From NCBI RefSeq assembly GCF_020715685.1, contig NZ_CP085840.1, positions 2,976,001 to 3,040,000 on the forward strand: a DNA stretch of 64,000 nt. Reading direction: 5' to 3'. Below are positions 43,901 to 52,095 of the stretch, one piece after another. The notes under the pieces were generated by a model that was given only the letters and a program-made list of their open reading frames with translations, ran no database searches and was not told the origin of the DNA. Made by a program: the position numbers and the translations under genes. The stretch's first letter is position 1, and each line of letters begins with the position of its first letter. The stretch comes from Dermatobacter hominis. Lineage in GTDB: Bacteria > Actinomycetota > Acidimicrobiia > Acidimicrobiales > Microtrichaceae.

Positions 43901-44177
43901 CGAGCAGCACCGCCACGGCGTGCTTGCAACCGCCGCCGAGCGGGCAGTCGCAGACGTCGGTGACGAGGAGGCCGCGAGGGCCGTCACGCCAGGTGATCTC
44001 GGTCAGGTAGGGCCGGGTCCGGGTGCCCTGGACGTCGGCGACGGCCCAGCCCTCCTCCAGGTCGAGGAGGGTGACGCGGCCCTCGGCGGCGTAGCGGACG
44101 CCTCGCTGGATGGACGCGTCGTCGTAGGCCGCGAGCGCCGTGGCGCTGTTCAGTTCGAAGCGACCGTTCCCCTCCAT
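40932..44177 (-). CDS. SWIM-SNF2 family helicase
   Basis: This 1081-residue protein has an N-terminal SWIM zinc motif (VCDCPLGGGCKHAVAVLLAV), a long middle region, then the SNF2 ATPase. Motif I is DDMGLGKTVQTLALF, motif II VLVLDEAQFVKNH and motif III LAITGTPIENSLMDLW. The C-terminal helicase lobe ends QAVDRAHRIGQRNAVMVYRY. SNF2 proteins translocate on DNA to remodel protein-DNA complexes; bacterial RapA acts on RNA polymerase. SWIM usually binds DNA or proteins. No nuclease partner is adjacent. Confidence 0.95.
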   Translation of the reverse strand: MEGNGRFELNSATALAAYDDASIQRGVRYAAEGRVTLLDLEEGWAVADVQGTRTRPYLTEITWRDGPRGLLVTDVCDCPLGGGCKHAVAVLLAVMRQQALSASAQAQGRGNLGRLAPDWRLALAGIEAEPGGQVPLALEFGTHVVHDHRNGVPVLQVVVQPMRMGAKGRWIKSGATWNDIVAGYDQPVRDVVPEHLTAIRTLAAANSDLGWARRGGAQPLDRFGPTVWAALRRVVDAGVQLITDHPGGVVTLAAVPAEAQVDLRMAGDGGITLTASLTHEGRPIAGAPGKTVLIGRPPTGVVVTDGSDIGLIPLAKPVHHTIVPLIEGRALHVPEDDVDELFDVYQPRLSQMATVGSSDGSVTIEPSELEGIVAVIRHESVDEASLKWVARYRRGVRRTDHPLLSPLGVGRDRAAERELMDKLELPTDLLDRLTDVVGRPADLKAGGVDTVILFAQVVPWLLERGQVAVEVSGDAPTLREATEDPLIELHVDDPAEEGNDWFDLSVRVTVGDEPVEFSRLFTALSRDEPFLVLDSGTWIDLDRPELDRLRELIDEARSLVDADGDGPVRINPYQTSWWDELTTFGVVASQSVRWKDRVARLQDLEAPTPVPTPPGLSATLRHYQQEGLDWLAFLHANGLGGILADDMGLGKTVQTLALFLHVLESDPDARFLVVAPTSVVENWHREADRFAPGVAVHVVKQTHAKRGISLAEAARDARVVVTSYALFRLDFDEYAAVDWDVLVLDEAQFVKNHQSKAYQCARRLDAHMKLAITGTPIENSLMDLWSLLSITAPGLYPDPKRFSEVWRKPIESGRAPQRLATLRKRVAPLMRRRTKDEVLTELPPKTEQTVEIELGPRHQRIYQAQLQRQRQKVLGLVDDVQKHRFEILKSLTILRQLSLDPVLVDEADSDVGSAKIDRLMDDLSMVVAEGHKALVFSQFTRYLRLVRARLDEAGIAHAYLDGRTRDREKPISSFKDGDVDVFVISLKAGGFGLNLTEADYCFVLDPWWNPATETQAVDRAHRIGQRNAVMVYRYVSAGTIEEKVMELKAKKAAIFSSVMEGDDALSGALDADDIRALFDGD

Positions 44178-44255
44178 GGACCTCCGAACCTACCGATGTG
44201 GTCGGACAACTCCGTCGTCGGGTGGGCCCCCGACTGAGACGGCCCGAGACGCGCC

Positions 44256-44296
44256 ACGGGGGCGGCGCACCGGATGATCCGGCGCACCGCCCCCGT
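44256..44296 (-). terminator. Long hairpin after the proline-rich lipoprotein gene
   Basis: The arms ACGGGGGCGGCGCACCGGAT (44256-44275) and its near-complement at 44277-44296 differ at two positions and are separated by 1 nt. The hairpin lies 13 nt past the minus-strand stop at 44309. Confidence 0.8.
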
Positions 44297-44308
44297 CGCT
44301 GGTGTGCG

Positions 44309-44932
44309 TCAGAAGCCGATGGCTGTGGTCGGCAGCGGGATGTTCACGATCGGCGGCAGCGGGAGGATCAGGTCGCCGGTCGGCAGACCGAGCACCCCCA
44401 GCCCGACGCCGTTCAGCTGGAACGTCGGGTCCTGGATCGTGATGGTCCGTGCGGTGAGGTTCAGCGTCACGGCCTTGAGGAAGACCGTTGACGGCACGAT
44501 GACGTCGACCTGGACCGGCACGGTGAGCCCCAGGCACGACAGCGTCACGGTCGACAGGGGGATCCGCAGCTGCGGGATCGTCACCACCACGTTGGGGACG
44601 GTGATGATCGGGTTGTTCGGGTCGACCCGGATGCCCGGGATCGTCACGGTGGCCCCGACGATGCGGAAGCCGGGCGGCTGGTAGCCGATGTTGCAGATGC
44701 CGAGCGGGATGTTGGTCGCCGGCGGGCGGACCTCGATCGGCGGGAGCGGGATCGTCAGCGGCCCGAAGTTGACGTCGATGCCGCCGGGGCCCGCCGGCGC
44801 CGACGGTGCGGCGCATGCGCCCGTGAGGAGTGCGGCGGACGCGACGAGGGCGAGGGCGGGGCCACGGAGCCACCGCTTCTTGCTCCGACCCACCTTCGAT
44901 CGCCCGGGTGAGCCGTCCTGAACTGCTTGCAT
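44309..44932 (-). CDS. Proline-rich beta-strand lipoprotein, unrecognised
   Basis: This 207-residue protein has a basic start, a signal with lipobox LLTGAC, then repeated Pro-rich strands (IDVNFGPLTIPLPPIEVRPP; IPGIRVDPNNPIITVPNVVV; LILPLPPIVNIPLPTTAIGF). Two Cys (GICNIG and LSCLGL) may form a disulfide. I cannot place it in a family. The repetitive IP/VP strands suggest an elongated beta surface protein. ATG 44932 is set by AGGGGGG, and TTGCAT/TATCTG farther upstream form a plausible promoter. Confidence 0.75.
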   Translation of the reverse strand: MQAVQDGSPGRSKVGRSKKRWLRGPALALVASAALLTGACAAPSAPAGPGGIDVNFGPLTIPLPPIEVRPPATNIPLGICNIGYQPPGFRIVGATVTIPGIRVDPNNPIITVPNVVVTIPQLRIPLSTVTLSCLGLTVPVQVDVIVPSTVFLKAVTLNLTARTITIQDPTFQLNGVGLGVLGLPTGDLILPLPPIVNIPLPTTAIGF

Positions 44933-45074
44933 CTGGGTTTCCCCCCTGTGCCGTCGGTCTCCCCCGACCGAGCGTTCAGATACCCCACGCCACTCCGGCG
45001 CATGCAAGAAATCGGAACCTGTTTCAGTTGTGCGCTCGGTGATCGCGTGTGCCGACGGAAGTGGCCTGGCGCCC

Positions 45075-46481
45075 TCAGCCCTCGGGCGGCCGCATGCGCG
45101 ACAGGACGTGGTCGAGGCCCATCCCGAACAGCGGGAAGATCGGCCAGGTCGCCGCGAACGTCGACGTCGCCGGGTCGGTCGTGAGCTCCAGGCGGTGGGG
45201 CGACGCCAGCATCACGAGGTCCACGACGAGCCGTCCGGCGTCGTCGGTCGCGGCGCTGGTGGCGATCGGGTGGTCGGGCACGTCGGTCCACGACGAGGTG
45301 AGCGGGACCCGGATCGAAGTCTCGCCCTCGTGGATCGAGACGTGGCCGTCGCCGACCTCCACCTCGGTGATGCTGAAGTGGCTCGCGGTGCCGTCCTCGA
45401 CCCGGACGAACCGGCCGGGCGTCGCGCCGGTGGGGGCGAGCGGCGAGCCGGTCCGGTCGGCCGCGGTGCGGATCCGCAGGCCGGTGGTGCGGTCGATGAC
45501 CGCCTGGTCGCCGCTCGGGTCGGGCTCGCTCCCCGCGTCGAGCGCGGGGAGCAGGTGCTCCCACATCAGGTCCATGAACGTCTGCATCGGCTCGGTGTGG
45601 GAGAAAAAGGCGACGACGGCGTCCTGCTCCGGCAGCACGACCATGTACTGGCCGTACGCGCCGTCGCCCCGGTAGCCGTGCTGGTTCCGCCACAGCTGGA
45701 ACCCGTAGCCCTGGCTCCAGTCGGGCTCGGGCCGGTGCCGGTTCTCGATCTGCACCGACGACGCCTCCTCGACCCATCCGGACGGCAGCACCTGCCGGCC
45801 CTCCCAGATGCCGCCGTCGAGGTGCAGCTGGGCGAAGCGGGCGATGGCGTCGAGGTCGGTGAAGACCCCGGAGAAGCCGAGGTCGATGCCGGGCTGGTAC
45901 TGGTACCAGCGGAGGTCGCCGACGCCGATGGGGTCGAGGACCCGTCGGCGCAGCTGGTCGACGAGCCGCTCGCCGGTGAGCCGCTGGACGATCGTGGCGA
46001 GGGCGAGCACCGGCGTCTGGTTGTAGGCGAACCACGTCCCGGGCTCGTGCTGGGGCGGGAGGTGGAGGAACGCCCGGACCAGGTCGTGCGGGTCCGCCAC
46101 CAGGGCGTCGAGCAGGGTCTCGTCCTGGTGGCCCGACGCCATCGACGCGATGTGGCGGATCGCCATCCGTGCGGTCCGGTCGTCCACGCCGTCGGCCTTC
46201 TCCGGAAGGTGGTCGACCACGAGGTCGTCGAGCGACAGCAGGCCGTCGCCGACGGCGAGGCCCAGGGCGGCGCCGGTGAACGACTTGCTGAGGGAGTAGC
46301 AGAGGCGGATCTGCTCGGCGCGATGGGGGGCCCAGTACGCCTCGAGGACCCGGTGGCCGTGGCGGTGGATGATCAGGCCGTGCGGCTCGATGACGGGGTC
46401 GGCCTCGATCGCGTCGAGGAACGCGACGAGGCGGGCCGGGTTGATGCCCTGGGCGGACGGCGTGGAGGTGGGGAGGGTCAC
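45075..46481 (-). CDS. Beta-lactamase-fold serine hydrolase
   Basis: This 468-residue class C-type serine hydrolase has the nucleophile motif CYSLSKSFTGAALG (SxxK), the second motif WFAYNQTPVLALA and the late GYGFQLWRNQHGYRGDGAYGQ, with HTEPM replacing a K-T-G-like box. There is no signal peptide, so an intracellular esterase, peptidase or amide hydrolase is more likely than a penicillinase. A C-terminal domain of about 120 residues is rich in strands. GTG 46481 is the chosen start. Confidence 0.87.
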   Translation of the reverse strand: MTLPTSTPSAQGINPARLVAFLDAIEADPVIEPHGLIIHRHGHRVLEAYWAPHRAEQIRLCYSLSKSFTGAALGLAVGDGLLSLDDLVVDHLPEKADGVDDRTARMAIRHIASMASGHQDETLLDALVADPHDLVRAFLHLPPQHEPGTWFAYNQTPVLALATIVQRLTGERLVDQLRRRVLDPIGVGDLRWYQYQPGIDLGFSGVFTDLDAIARFAQLHLDGGIWEGRQVLPSGWVEEASSVQIENRHRPEPDWSQGYGFQLWRNQHGYRGDGAYGQYMVVLPEQDAVVAFFSHTEPMQTFMDLMWEHLLPALDAGSEPDPSGDQAVIDRTTGLRIRTAADRTGSPLAPTGATPGRFVRVEDGTASHFSITEVEVGDGHVSIHEGETSIRVPLTSSWTDVPDHPIATSAATDDAGRLVVDLVMLASPHRLELTTDPATSTFAATWPIFPLFGMGLDHVLSRMRPPEG

Positions 46482-46587
46482 GGCCCGCAGTCTGCTCCCG
46501 CACCCGGGTCCGCAGTGGCCGGTGGCTCTCCCGCGACCGCTCCGCCACACTGGTGACGTCCGGAGTGGCCATGTGGGGAGGTGTCCG

Positions 46588-47415
46588 GTGCGTGCAGTCC
46601 GCTGGGTGGTGCTGGTCGTCCTCGTGGTCATCGCCGCGTCCTGCGCGGCCCCGCCGCCGCCACCGGCGACCGGTCCCGAGCTGCGGGTGATGACCTTCAA
46701 CATCCACCACGGCGAGGGTCCGGACGGCATCGTCAGCCTGGACCGGATCGCCGCGACCATCCGGGCGGCCGACGCCGACGTGATCGGCCTGCAGGAGGTC
46801 GACCGGCACTTCGCCGAGCGCAGCAGCTTCGTCGACCAGGCGACCTACCTGGCCGAGGCGCTCGAGATGGACCTCGTGTTCGGGGCCAACATCGACCTCG
46901 ACCCGCTCGTCGTGGGGCAGCCGCGTCGGCAGTACGGCACCGCCATCCTGAGCCGCCTCCCGCTGACGGCGAGCGGCAACACGCTGCTGCCGAGGGCGCC
47001 GACGAGCGAGCAGCGCGGCCTGCTCCACGCGTCGGTGACCGTCGAGGGCACCGACGTCACCGTGTTCGTGACGCACCTGCAGCACGACTCGCCGACCGAA
47101 CGGCTGGCGCAGGTGAACGCCATCACCGCCGAGCTCGATGCGACCGGCGGCAACGTCGTGCTGCTCGGCGACCTCAACGCCGAGCCGGGCAGCCCGGAGA
47201 TCGAGCACCTGGTCGACACCCTGTCCGACGCGTGGACGACCGGCGGGTTCGGTCCCGGCTACACGTTCTCGAGCGTCCTGCCGTTCAAGCGCATCGACTA
47301 CGTGATGAGCTCCGACGGCCTGGTCGCCCGGACCGCGGCGGTGCTGACCTCCGACGGCTCGGACCACCTCCCCGTGGTCGCCGACGTGGCGCTGCCGCAA
47401 CCGCTGCCGGTGTAG
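46588..47415 (+). CDS. Lipoprotein endonuclease/exonuclease/phosphatase (EEP)
   Basis: This 275-residue protein has a signal and lipobox IAASC followed by Pro-rich APPPPP. The EEP phosphohydrolase domain shows VMTFNIHHGEG, VIGLQEVDRHF, THLQHDSPTERLAQV, LLGDLNAEPGSPE and SDHLPVVADV, all catalytic or metal motifs. It probably cleaves phosphodiesters outside the membrane, for example DNA, lipid headgroups or inositol phosphates. GGGGAGG before GTG 46588 sets the start. Confidence 0.9.
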   Translation: MRAVRWVVLVVLVVIAASCAAPPPPPATGPELRVMTFNIHHGEGPDGIVSLDRIAATIRAADADVIGLQEVDRHFAERSSFVDQATYLAEALEMDLVFGANIDLDPLVVGQPRRQYGTAILSRLPLTASGNTLLPRAPTSEQRGLLHASVTVEGTDVTVFVTHLQHDSPTERLAQVNAITAELDATGGNVVLLGDLNAEPGSPEIEHLVDTLSDAWTTGGFGPGYTFSSVLPFKRIDYVMSSDGLVARTAAVLTSDGSDHLPVVADVALPQPLPV

Positions 47416-47454
47416 GCCTGACGTCGTCGGGGTCTCGCTCGGCCGCCGGGCCGG

Positions 47455-47500
47455 GGCGTTCGTGTGCGAGATCGGCCCGCGGCGGGCGCTCCTCACACGA
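47455..47500. repeat. REP-like unit, second locus
   Basis: 47455-47478 is identical over 24 bp to 40826-40849. A following CACACGA pairs with TCGTGTG inside it, giving a palindromic hairpin. It lies in the gap between the EEP stop and the ABC operon promoter. Confidence 0.65.
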
Positions 47501-47649
47501 GAAGGCCCGACGGATCGAACCGGATCGCCGGCGACCGGTCGCGGGTCGAGGGCGGCAAAGGCGCTGCGTGGGCCGGAGGGCTCGGGCGTAGGGTCGTCGC
47601 CGGCTCCGGCAGAGCGGGGCATCCGTCGGAGCGGAGGTGATCGGGTCCG

Positions 47650-48564
47650 ATGTCGGTGATCGAGGTCGAGGACCTCCAGAAGTCGTACGGCGACGTCGAG
47701 GCCGTGAGAGGGCTGAGCTTCTCGGTCGAGGAGGGTGAGATCCTCGCGGTGCTCGGCCCGAACGGGGCCGGCAAGACCACGACGGTCGAGATCCTCGAGG
47801 GCTACCGCACGCGCGACAGTGGCAGCGTGGCCGTGCTCGGTCTGGACCCGGCCCACGGCGGCACCGAGCTGCGGGGGCGGATCGGGATCGTGCTGCAGGA
47901 GTGCGGCGTCGACCCGTTCCTCACCGTGTCGGAGGTGCTGCGCAAGCACGCCGAGTACTACCGGCACCCGCGGGACGTGGACGAGGTGATCTCGCTGGTC
48001 GGGCTCGACGAGAAGGCCGATGAACGGGTCAAGCGGCTGTCGGGCGGCCAGCAGCGGCGGCTCGACGTGGCGCTCGGCCTGATCGGCGACCCCGAGCTGC
48101 TGTTCCTCGACGAGCCGACGACCGGGTTCGACCCCACGGCGCGGCGCCAGGCGTGGGAGATCGTGCGGAACCTCGGCGAGCTCGGCAAGACCGTGCTGCT
48201 GACCACTCACTACATGGACGAGGCGCAGGCGCTCGCCGATCGCGTGGTGGTGATCGCCGGCGGTCGCATCGTGGCCGAGGGGACGCCGCAGTCGATCGGT
48301 GGCCGGGCCGAGGCCGACGTGACCGTCGAGTTCCGGCTCCCTCCCGGCGTCGGACCGGCCGACCTGCCGGTGGCGGTCGAGTCGACGTCGGACGGCATGG
48401 TCGGGCTCACGACCTCCGAGCCGACCGAGGTGCTGCACCTCCTGACCTCGTGGGCGCAGGACCGACCCGACCCGTTCGAGCTCGAGGGGCTGACGGTGGC
48501 CCGGCCGTCGCTCGAGGACGTCTACCTCGCCCTGACCGCGAGCGAGCCGGAGGACGCACGGTGA
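47650..48564 (+). CDS. ABC transporter ATP-binding protein (DrrA-like)
   Basis: This 304-residue ATPase has Walker A GPNGAGKTT, signature LSGGQQRR, Walker B LLFLDEPTTGFDP and the switch His in TTHYMDEAQALAD. An additional C-terminal region of about 90 residues is as seen in drug/daunorubicin DrrA-type exporters. GGAGGTGATC (47633-47642), an extended anti-16S match, precedes the ATG by 7 nt, predicting strong translation. TAGGGT (47589-47594) is a candidate -10. It overlaps its permease by 4 nt. Confidence 0.92.
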   Translation: MSVIEVEDLQKSYGDVEAVRGLSFSVEEGEILAVLGPNGAGKTTTVEILEGYRTRDSGSVAVLGLDPAHGGTELRGRIGIVLQECGVDPFLTVSEVLRKHAEYYRHPRDVDEVISLVGLDEKADERVKRLSGGQQRRLDVALGLIGDPELLFLDEPTTGFDPTARRQAWEIVRNLGELGKTVLLTTHYMDEAQALADRVVVIAGGRIVAEGTPQSIGGRAEADVTVEFRLPPGVGPADLPVAVESTSDGMVGLTTSEPTEVLHLLTSWAQDRPDPFELEGLTVARPSLEDVYLALTASEPEDAR

Positions 48565-49331
48565 CGGCGCCGCTGACGACGCTCGGTCGCCAGGTCGGCT
48601 GGGAGCAGCGGTCCTACTGGCGCAACCCCGCCGCGGCGGCGTTCACGTTCGCGTTCCCGCTGCTGTTCCTCGTGATCTTCGTGGCGCTCAACGGCAACAG
48701 CCGGGTGTCGCTCAGCGGCGGCGACGTGCGGTTCGCGCAGTACTACGTGCCGGCGATCGTCTCGTTCGGGTTGATCTCGGCCTGCTACACGAACCTCGCG
48801 TTCACGATCTGCAACCGGCGCGAGCGGGGGCTGCTCAAGCGGATGCGGGGCACGCCGCTGTCGCCGGGGCTCTACCTGGGCGGCGTGTTCGGCAACGTGC
48901 TGGTGGTCGCCGTCATCCTGACCGGGCTGGTGATCGCGCTCGGGCTGCTCTTCTACGGGGTGACGTGGCCCGGTCGGTACCTGGCGCTCCTGGCGGTGAC
49001 GGTGACCGGTGCGTTCTGCTTCAGCGCGTTGGGCGTCGCGGTCTCGACGTTCGTGCCGAACGAGGACGCGGCGCCGGCGATCATCAACTTCATCCTCTTC
49101 CCGCTGCTGTTCATCTCCGGCACCTTCGGCGAGGTGGCGTCGGACTCGTTCCTCGGACGGCTCGCGGCGATCTTCCCGGTGCGGCACCTGATCACGTCGA
49201 TGGTGGCGGTGTTCGACCCGTTCGTGACGGGGACCGGGGTCCGCTTCAGCGACCTGGCGGTGATGCTGGCCTGGGGCATCGCCGGCGTGATCGTGTCGCT
49301 GCGCCGCTTCCGGTGGGAGCCGTACCGATAG
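48561..49331 (+). CDS. ABC-2 type permease
   Basis: This 256-residue membrane protein has six helices. Its N-terminal QVGWEQRSYWRNPAAAAFTFAFPL, then NRRERGLLKRMRGTPLSPGLYL and INFILFPLLFISGTFGE, are typical ABC-2 (DrrB/YadH) features. GTG 48561 overlaps the ATPase stop (GTGA). With the ATPase it should export a hydrophobic compound or lipid; the substrate is unknown. Confidence 0.9.
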   Translation: MTAPLTTLGRQVGWEQRSYWRNPAAAAFTFAFPLLFLVIFVALNGNSRVSLSGGDVRFAQYYVPAIVSFGLISACYTNLAFTICNRRERGLLKRMRGTPLSPGLYLGGVFGNVLVVAVILTGLVIALGLLFYGVTWPGRYLALLAVTVTGAFCFSALGVAVSTFVPNEDAAPAIINFILFPLLFISGTFGEVASDSFLGRLAAIFPVRHLITSMVAVFDPFVTGTGVRFSDLAVMLAWGIAGVIVSLRRFRWEPYR

Positions 49332-49382
49332 GTCGGTCGGGCGTGGGCCGGCGGGCGTCGCGCCTGTCGTAGCGTCCGGGGC

Positions 49383-50240
49383 ATGAGCCGACCGAAGCAG
49401 CGCAAGGGCGGCCGCGTCACGCCCAAGAAGGACGGTGCCGCTCCGCGTTCGTCGGCGGGCGTGCCACCGCCGTCGGTGCCGTACGGCACCTACAACGACG
49501 CGCCGCTGTCCGACGAGTGGCAGGAGGCGTCCGACGACGGCGAGCTCGCCGACGGCATCCAGGGGTTGATCGCGGCGGCCGGCGACGCGATCGCGAGCGG
49601 GCACCCGGCCGAGCTCCTCGTGCTGACCTCGTCGGTGGTGGCGGCGGTCGGTGACGGCGAGATCCCGGGGGAGGACGCATCTTTCACGTGGGCGTCCGTC
49701 GTCGACGAGCTGTCCGGGTCGGTGCGGCCGGAGACGACGGCGCTCCTGTACGCGCTGCGACCGCTGGCCCCGGAGGAGTACGGCTGGGGGATCACGGCCG
49801 AGCTCGCCCGGCGCAGCACGCCGGGCCTGCCGGCCTGGATCTCGTCGATCGGCGAGGTCGAGGTGACCGGCGTGAGGCTCCATCCGGAGTCGACCGATGA
49901 GACCGACGTCTTCGTGTTGACCCGGTGGCCGACCGGTCAGGAGATGACGTTCATCGTGAACGTCGCCCGCCGGCCCGAGCCCGTGGTGCAGGACGCCATC
50001 CTCGCTCCGGCGGACGTGACCGCGCTCCCTGTCGCGACCGAGGCGCAGGCCCCGATGGAGCTGGTCGAGGTGGACCTCGCCGATGCTCGAGCGTTCCTCG
50101 AGGCGGCGGCGCAGCGGTGGGAGTCGACGACGATCGACGAGGAGACCGAGGACTGGCCGTCCACCCGACCGCTGCTGCGGTGGCTGCTGTCGACGCTGCC
50201 CGAGGGCGGCGAGGAGCGCTGGCCCGGCCTCCAGGCCTGA
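49383..50240 (+). CDS. Unrecognised soluble protein
   Basis: This 285-residue protein has a basic, probably disordered N-terminus (RPKQRKGGRVTPKKDG), then LADGIQGLIAAAGDAIASGH, LRPLAPEEYGWGITAELARR and ADARAFLEAAAQRWESTTID, ending in a Trp-rich LLRWLLSTLPEGGEERWPG. No family motif is recognised. TAGCGT (49370-49375) ends 7 nt before the ATG, so it is probably a separate, leaderless transcription unit after the ABC pair. Confidence 0.75.
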   Translation: MSRPKQRKGGRVTPKKDGAAPRSSAGVPPPSVPYGTYNDAPLSDEWQEASDDGELADGIQGLIAAAGDAIASGHPAELLVLTSSVVAAVGDGEIPGEDASFTWASVVDELSGSVRPETTALLYALRPLAPEEYGWGITAELARRSTPGLPAWISSIGEVEVTGVRLHPESTDETDVFVLTRWPTGQEMTFIVNVARRPEPVVQDAILAPADVTALPVATEAQAPMELVEVDLADARAFLEAAAQRWESTTIDEETEDWPSTRPLLRWLLSTLPEGGEERWPGLQA

Positions 50241-50264
50241 CGCTCGATCGGACCCGGGCGGCGG

Positions 50265-50591
50265 TCAGGTCCGGCGCTCGAGCAGCGCGACCGCGACGCC
50301 GACGAGCGCGAGGAGGCCGCCGAACCACGGGTGGCCGACGGCGACCAACGCACCGCCGACGGCCAGGAAGAGGATGATCTCGACGACCAGCCGCGCCGGA
50401 TCCGGCAGCTGGTGCGAGGCCTTCGGCGCGATCCACAGCCCCCACACGACGGCGACCAGCACCGGACCGACGAACACGAGCGGCCATGCGATGGACCAGC
50501 CCGCCACCGCCGCTCCTGCGAGCAGCGCGAGCTCGGTGCCGAAGCGGACGACGTCGAGGCCGGTGACCGTGGTGTGGGCGGGTTCGTCCAT
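50265..50591 (-). CDS. YrdB-like (DUF2568) membrane protein
   Basis: This 108-residue membrane protein has four helices: TELALLAGAAVAGWSIAW, PVLVAVVWGLWIAP, LVVEIILFLAVGGALVAVG and GGLLALVGVAVALL. The spacing and the WGLWIAPKA turn fit the DUF2568/YrdB family of unknown role. It is divergent from the second ABC pair. Confidence 0.8.
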   Translation of the reverse strand: MDEPAHTTVTGLDVVRFGTELALLAGAAVAGWSIAWPLVFVGPVLVAVVWGLWIAPKASHQLPDPARLVVEIILFLAVGGALVAVGHPWFGGLLALVGVAVALLERRT

Positions 50592-50709
50592 CGGACGCCA
50601 GCTTGGCCCGACCTCGACGGCATGCGCATCGATCGGGAGCGCAGCGGCCCCCGGCTCGTCACCGCTCGTCGCGCTGGTGCTGCCCGAGATCGAGGAGGAC
50701 GATGTTCCG

Positions 50710-51333
50710 GTGGGAGCGCTCGTGGTCTCCGGCGTGTGCAAGCGCTTCGGCCGGACCACGATCCTCGACGGCGTCGACCTGACCGTGGCCCGGGGCGAGG
50801 TGGTGGCGCTCACGGGAGAGAACGGCGCGGGCAAGTCGACGCTGATGCGCATCTGCGCCGGGCTCGAGCGGGCCGAAGCCGGCACCGTGTCGGTCGACGG
50901 GCGCATCGGCTACTGCCCGCAGATCCCGGGGCTGTTCGAGCTGCTGACCGCCGAGGACCACCTGGTGATGTTCGGTCGGGGTGCGGGCATCGGACGGACC
51001 GAGTCGCTGGAGCGGGGGCGGGCGATCCTGGAGGAGTTCGACTACCCGCTGCACGAGCGGACGGTCACCCGTGACCTGTCGGGCGGGACCCGTCAGAAGC
51101 TGAACCTGGCGCTGGCGCTGCTTGCCGATCCGACGGTGCTGCTGCTCGACGAGCCGTACCAGGGCTTCGACCGGGGGACGTACGTGAACTTCTGGGATCA
51201 CTGCGCGGTCTGGCGCGAGCAGGGCAAGGCCGTCGTCGTGGTGACGCACATGCTGGCGGAGCTGGAGCGGGCCGACCGGGTGGTGGAGCTGCCGGCGCAC
51301 CCGTCGCGTTCGGCCGGCCGGGGGAGCCGGTGA
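50710..51333 (+). CDS. ABC transporter ATP-binding protein
   Basis: This 207-residue ABC ATPase has Walker A GENGAGKST, Q-loop near GYCPQIPGLFE, signature LSGGTRQKLNLAL, Walker B VLLLDEPYQGFD and the switch His in VVTHMLAELER. It lacks the C-terminal extension of the first pair's ATPase. GAGGAGG at 50692-50698 supports GTG 50710, but GTG 50677 is also in frame. It is coupled to a permease by GTGA. Confidence 0.9.
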   Translation: MGALVVSGVCKRFGRTTILDGVDLTVARGEVVALTGENGAGKSTLMRICAGLERAEAGTVSVDGRIGYCPQIPGLFELLTAEDHLVMFGRGAGIGRTESLERGRAILEEFDYPLHERTVTRDLSGGTRQKLNLALALLADPTVLLLDEPYQGFDRGTYVNFWDHCAVWREQGKAVVVVTHMLAELERADRVVELPAHPSRSAGRGSR

Positions 51334-52022
51334 TGGACGCGATCCGCCGCATCGGGATCATGGCCGAGATGCACGGCCGGGACCTGATGCGCCGGCACGC
51401 CGCGCTCGGCCTGCTGGTGGCGCTGCCGCTGTGCTTCTACCTGGCGTCGATGGGCTCGGGTTCGAGGGCGGTGGTGGCCGGCGGGGTGGGCATGGCGTTC
51501 TCGGTGTCGGGGGCGACGCTGTTCTCGCTGCTGTCGTCGGAGGAGGTCGACCAGCGGCTGGTGCTCGGCGGGTACCGGCCCCTGGACCTGCTGCTCGGGC
51601 GGCTCGGGTTCCTGGCACCGCTCGGCCTGGCGATCGCCGGGCTGTTCAGCGTGCTGATGCTGACCGTGTCGCACCCGTACCGGCCGTGGCTGGCGTGGTT
51701 GGGGGTGTCGGCGGTGGCGGTGCAGGCGATCCCGTTCGGCCTGGCGGTCGGGGCGGTGGTGCCGAAGGAGCTCGAGGGAACGCTGGTGCTGATCGGCGTG
51801 GTCGGCATGCAGCTGGCGGTCGAGCCCGACAACGCCGTGGCCAAGGCGCTGCCGTTCTACGGGCCGCAGCAGGTGATCGAGTCGAGCCTCACGTCGGCCG
51901 GCGGGCCGATCCTGTGGCCGCTGCTGCTGACCCTCGGCTACGGCCTGGTGCTCATGCTGATCGCCAGAGCGTTCTTGGGTCACCGCCTGGAGGTCGTCCA
52001 CCACGAGCGAGAGCCGGGCTGA
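51330..52022 (+). CDS. ABC permease, intact parent of the copy at 57 kb
   Basis: This 230-residue membrane protein has about six helices, including GLLVALPLCFYLASM, LGLAIAGLFSVLMLTVSH and ILWPLLLTLGYGLVLMLIARAFL. Its GTG start overlaps the ATPase stop. Its last three quarters, from about 51496 to 52006, are duplicated in degenerate form at 57044-57550 in the same orientation. The exported substrate is unknown. Confidence 0.88.
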   Translation: MMDAIRRIGIMAEMHGRDLMRRHAALGLLVALPLCFYLASMGSGSRAVVAGGVGMAFSVSGATLFSLLSSEEVDQRLVLGGYRPLDLLLGRLGFLAPLGLAIAGLFSVLMLTVSHPYRPWLAWLGVSAVAVQAIPFGLAVGAVVPKELEGTLVLIGVVGMQLAVEPDNAVAKALPFYGPQQVIESSLTSAGGPILWPLLLTLGYGLVLMLIARAFLGHRLEVVHHEREPG

Positions 52023-52048
52023 CGTCGCCCGGTCCGGGCTCCTGACCC

Positions 52049-52075
52049 CCGTGCGGCAGCGGAACTGTCGCACGG
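52049..52075. terminator. Hairpin between convergent genes
   Basis: CCGTGCGGCAG (52049-52059), loop CGGAA, CTGTCGCACGG (52065-52075), with one G-U pair. It separates the permease stop (52022) from the hemerythrin stop (52096). Confidence 0.7.
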
Positions 52076-52095
52076 AGGTCGGGCCCGTCCACGGG

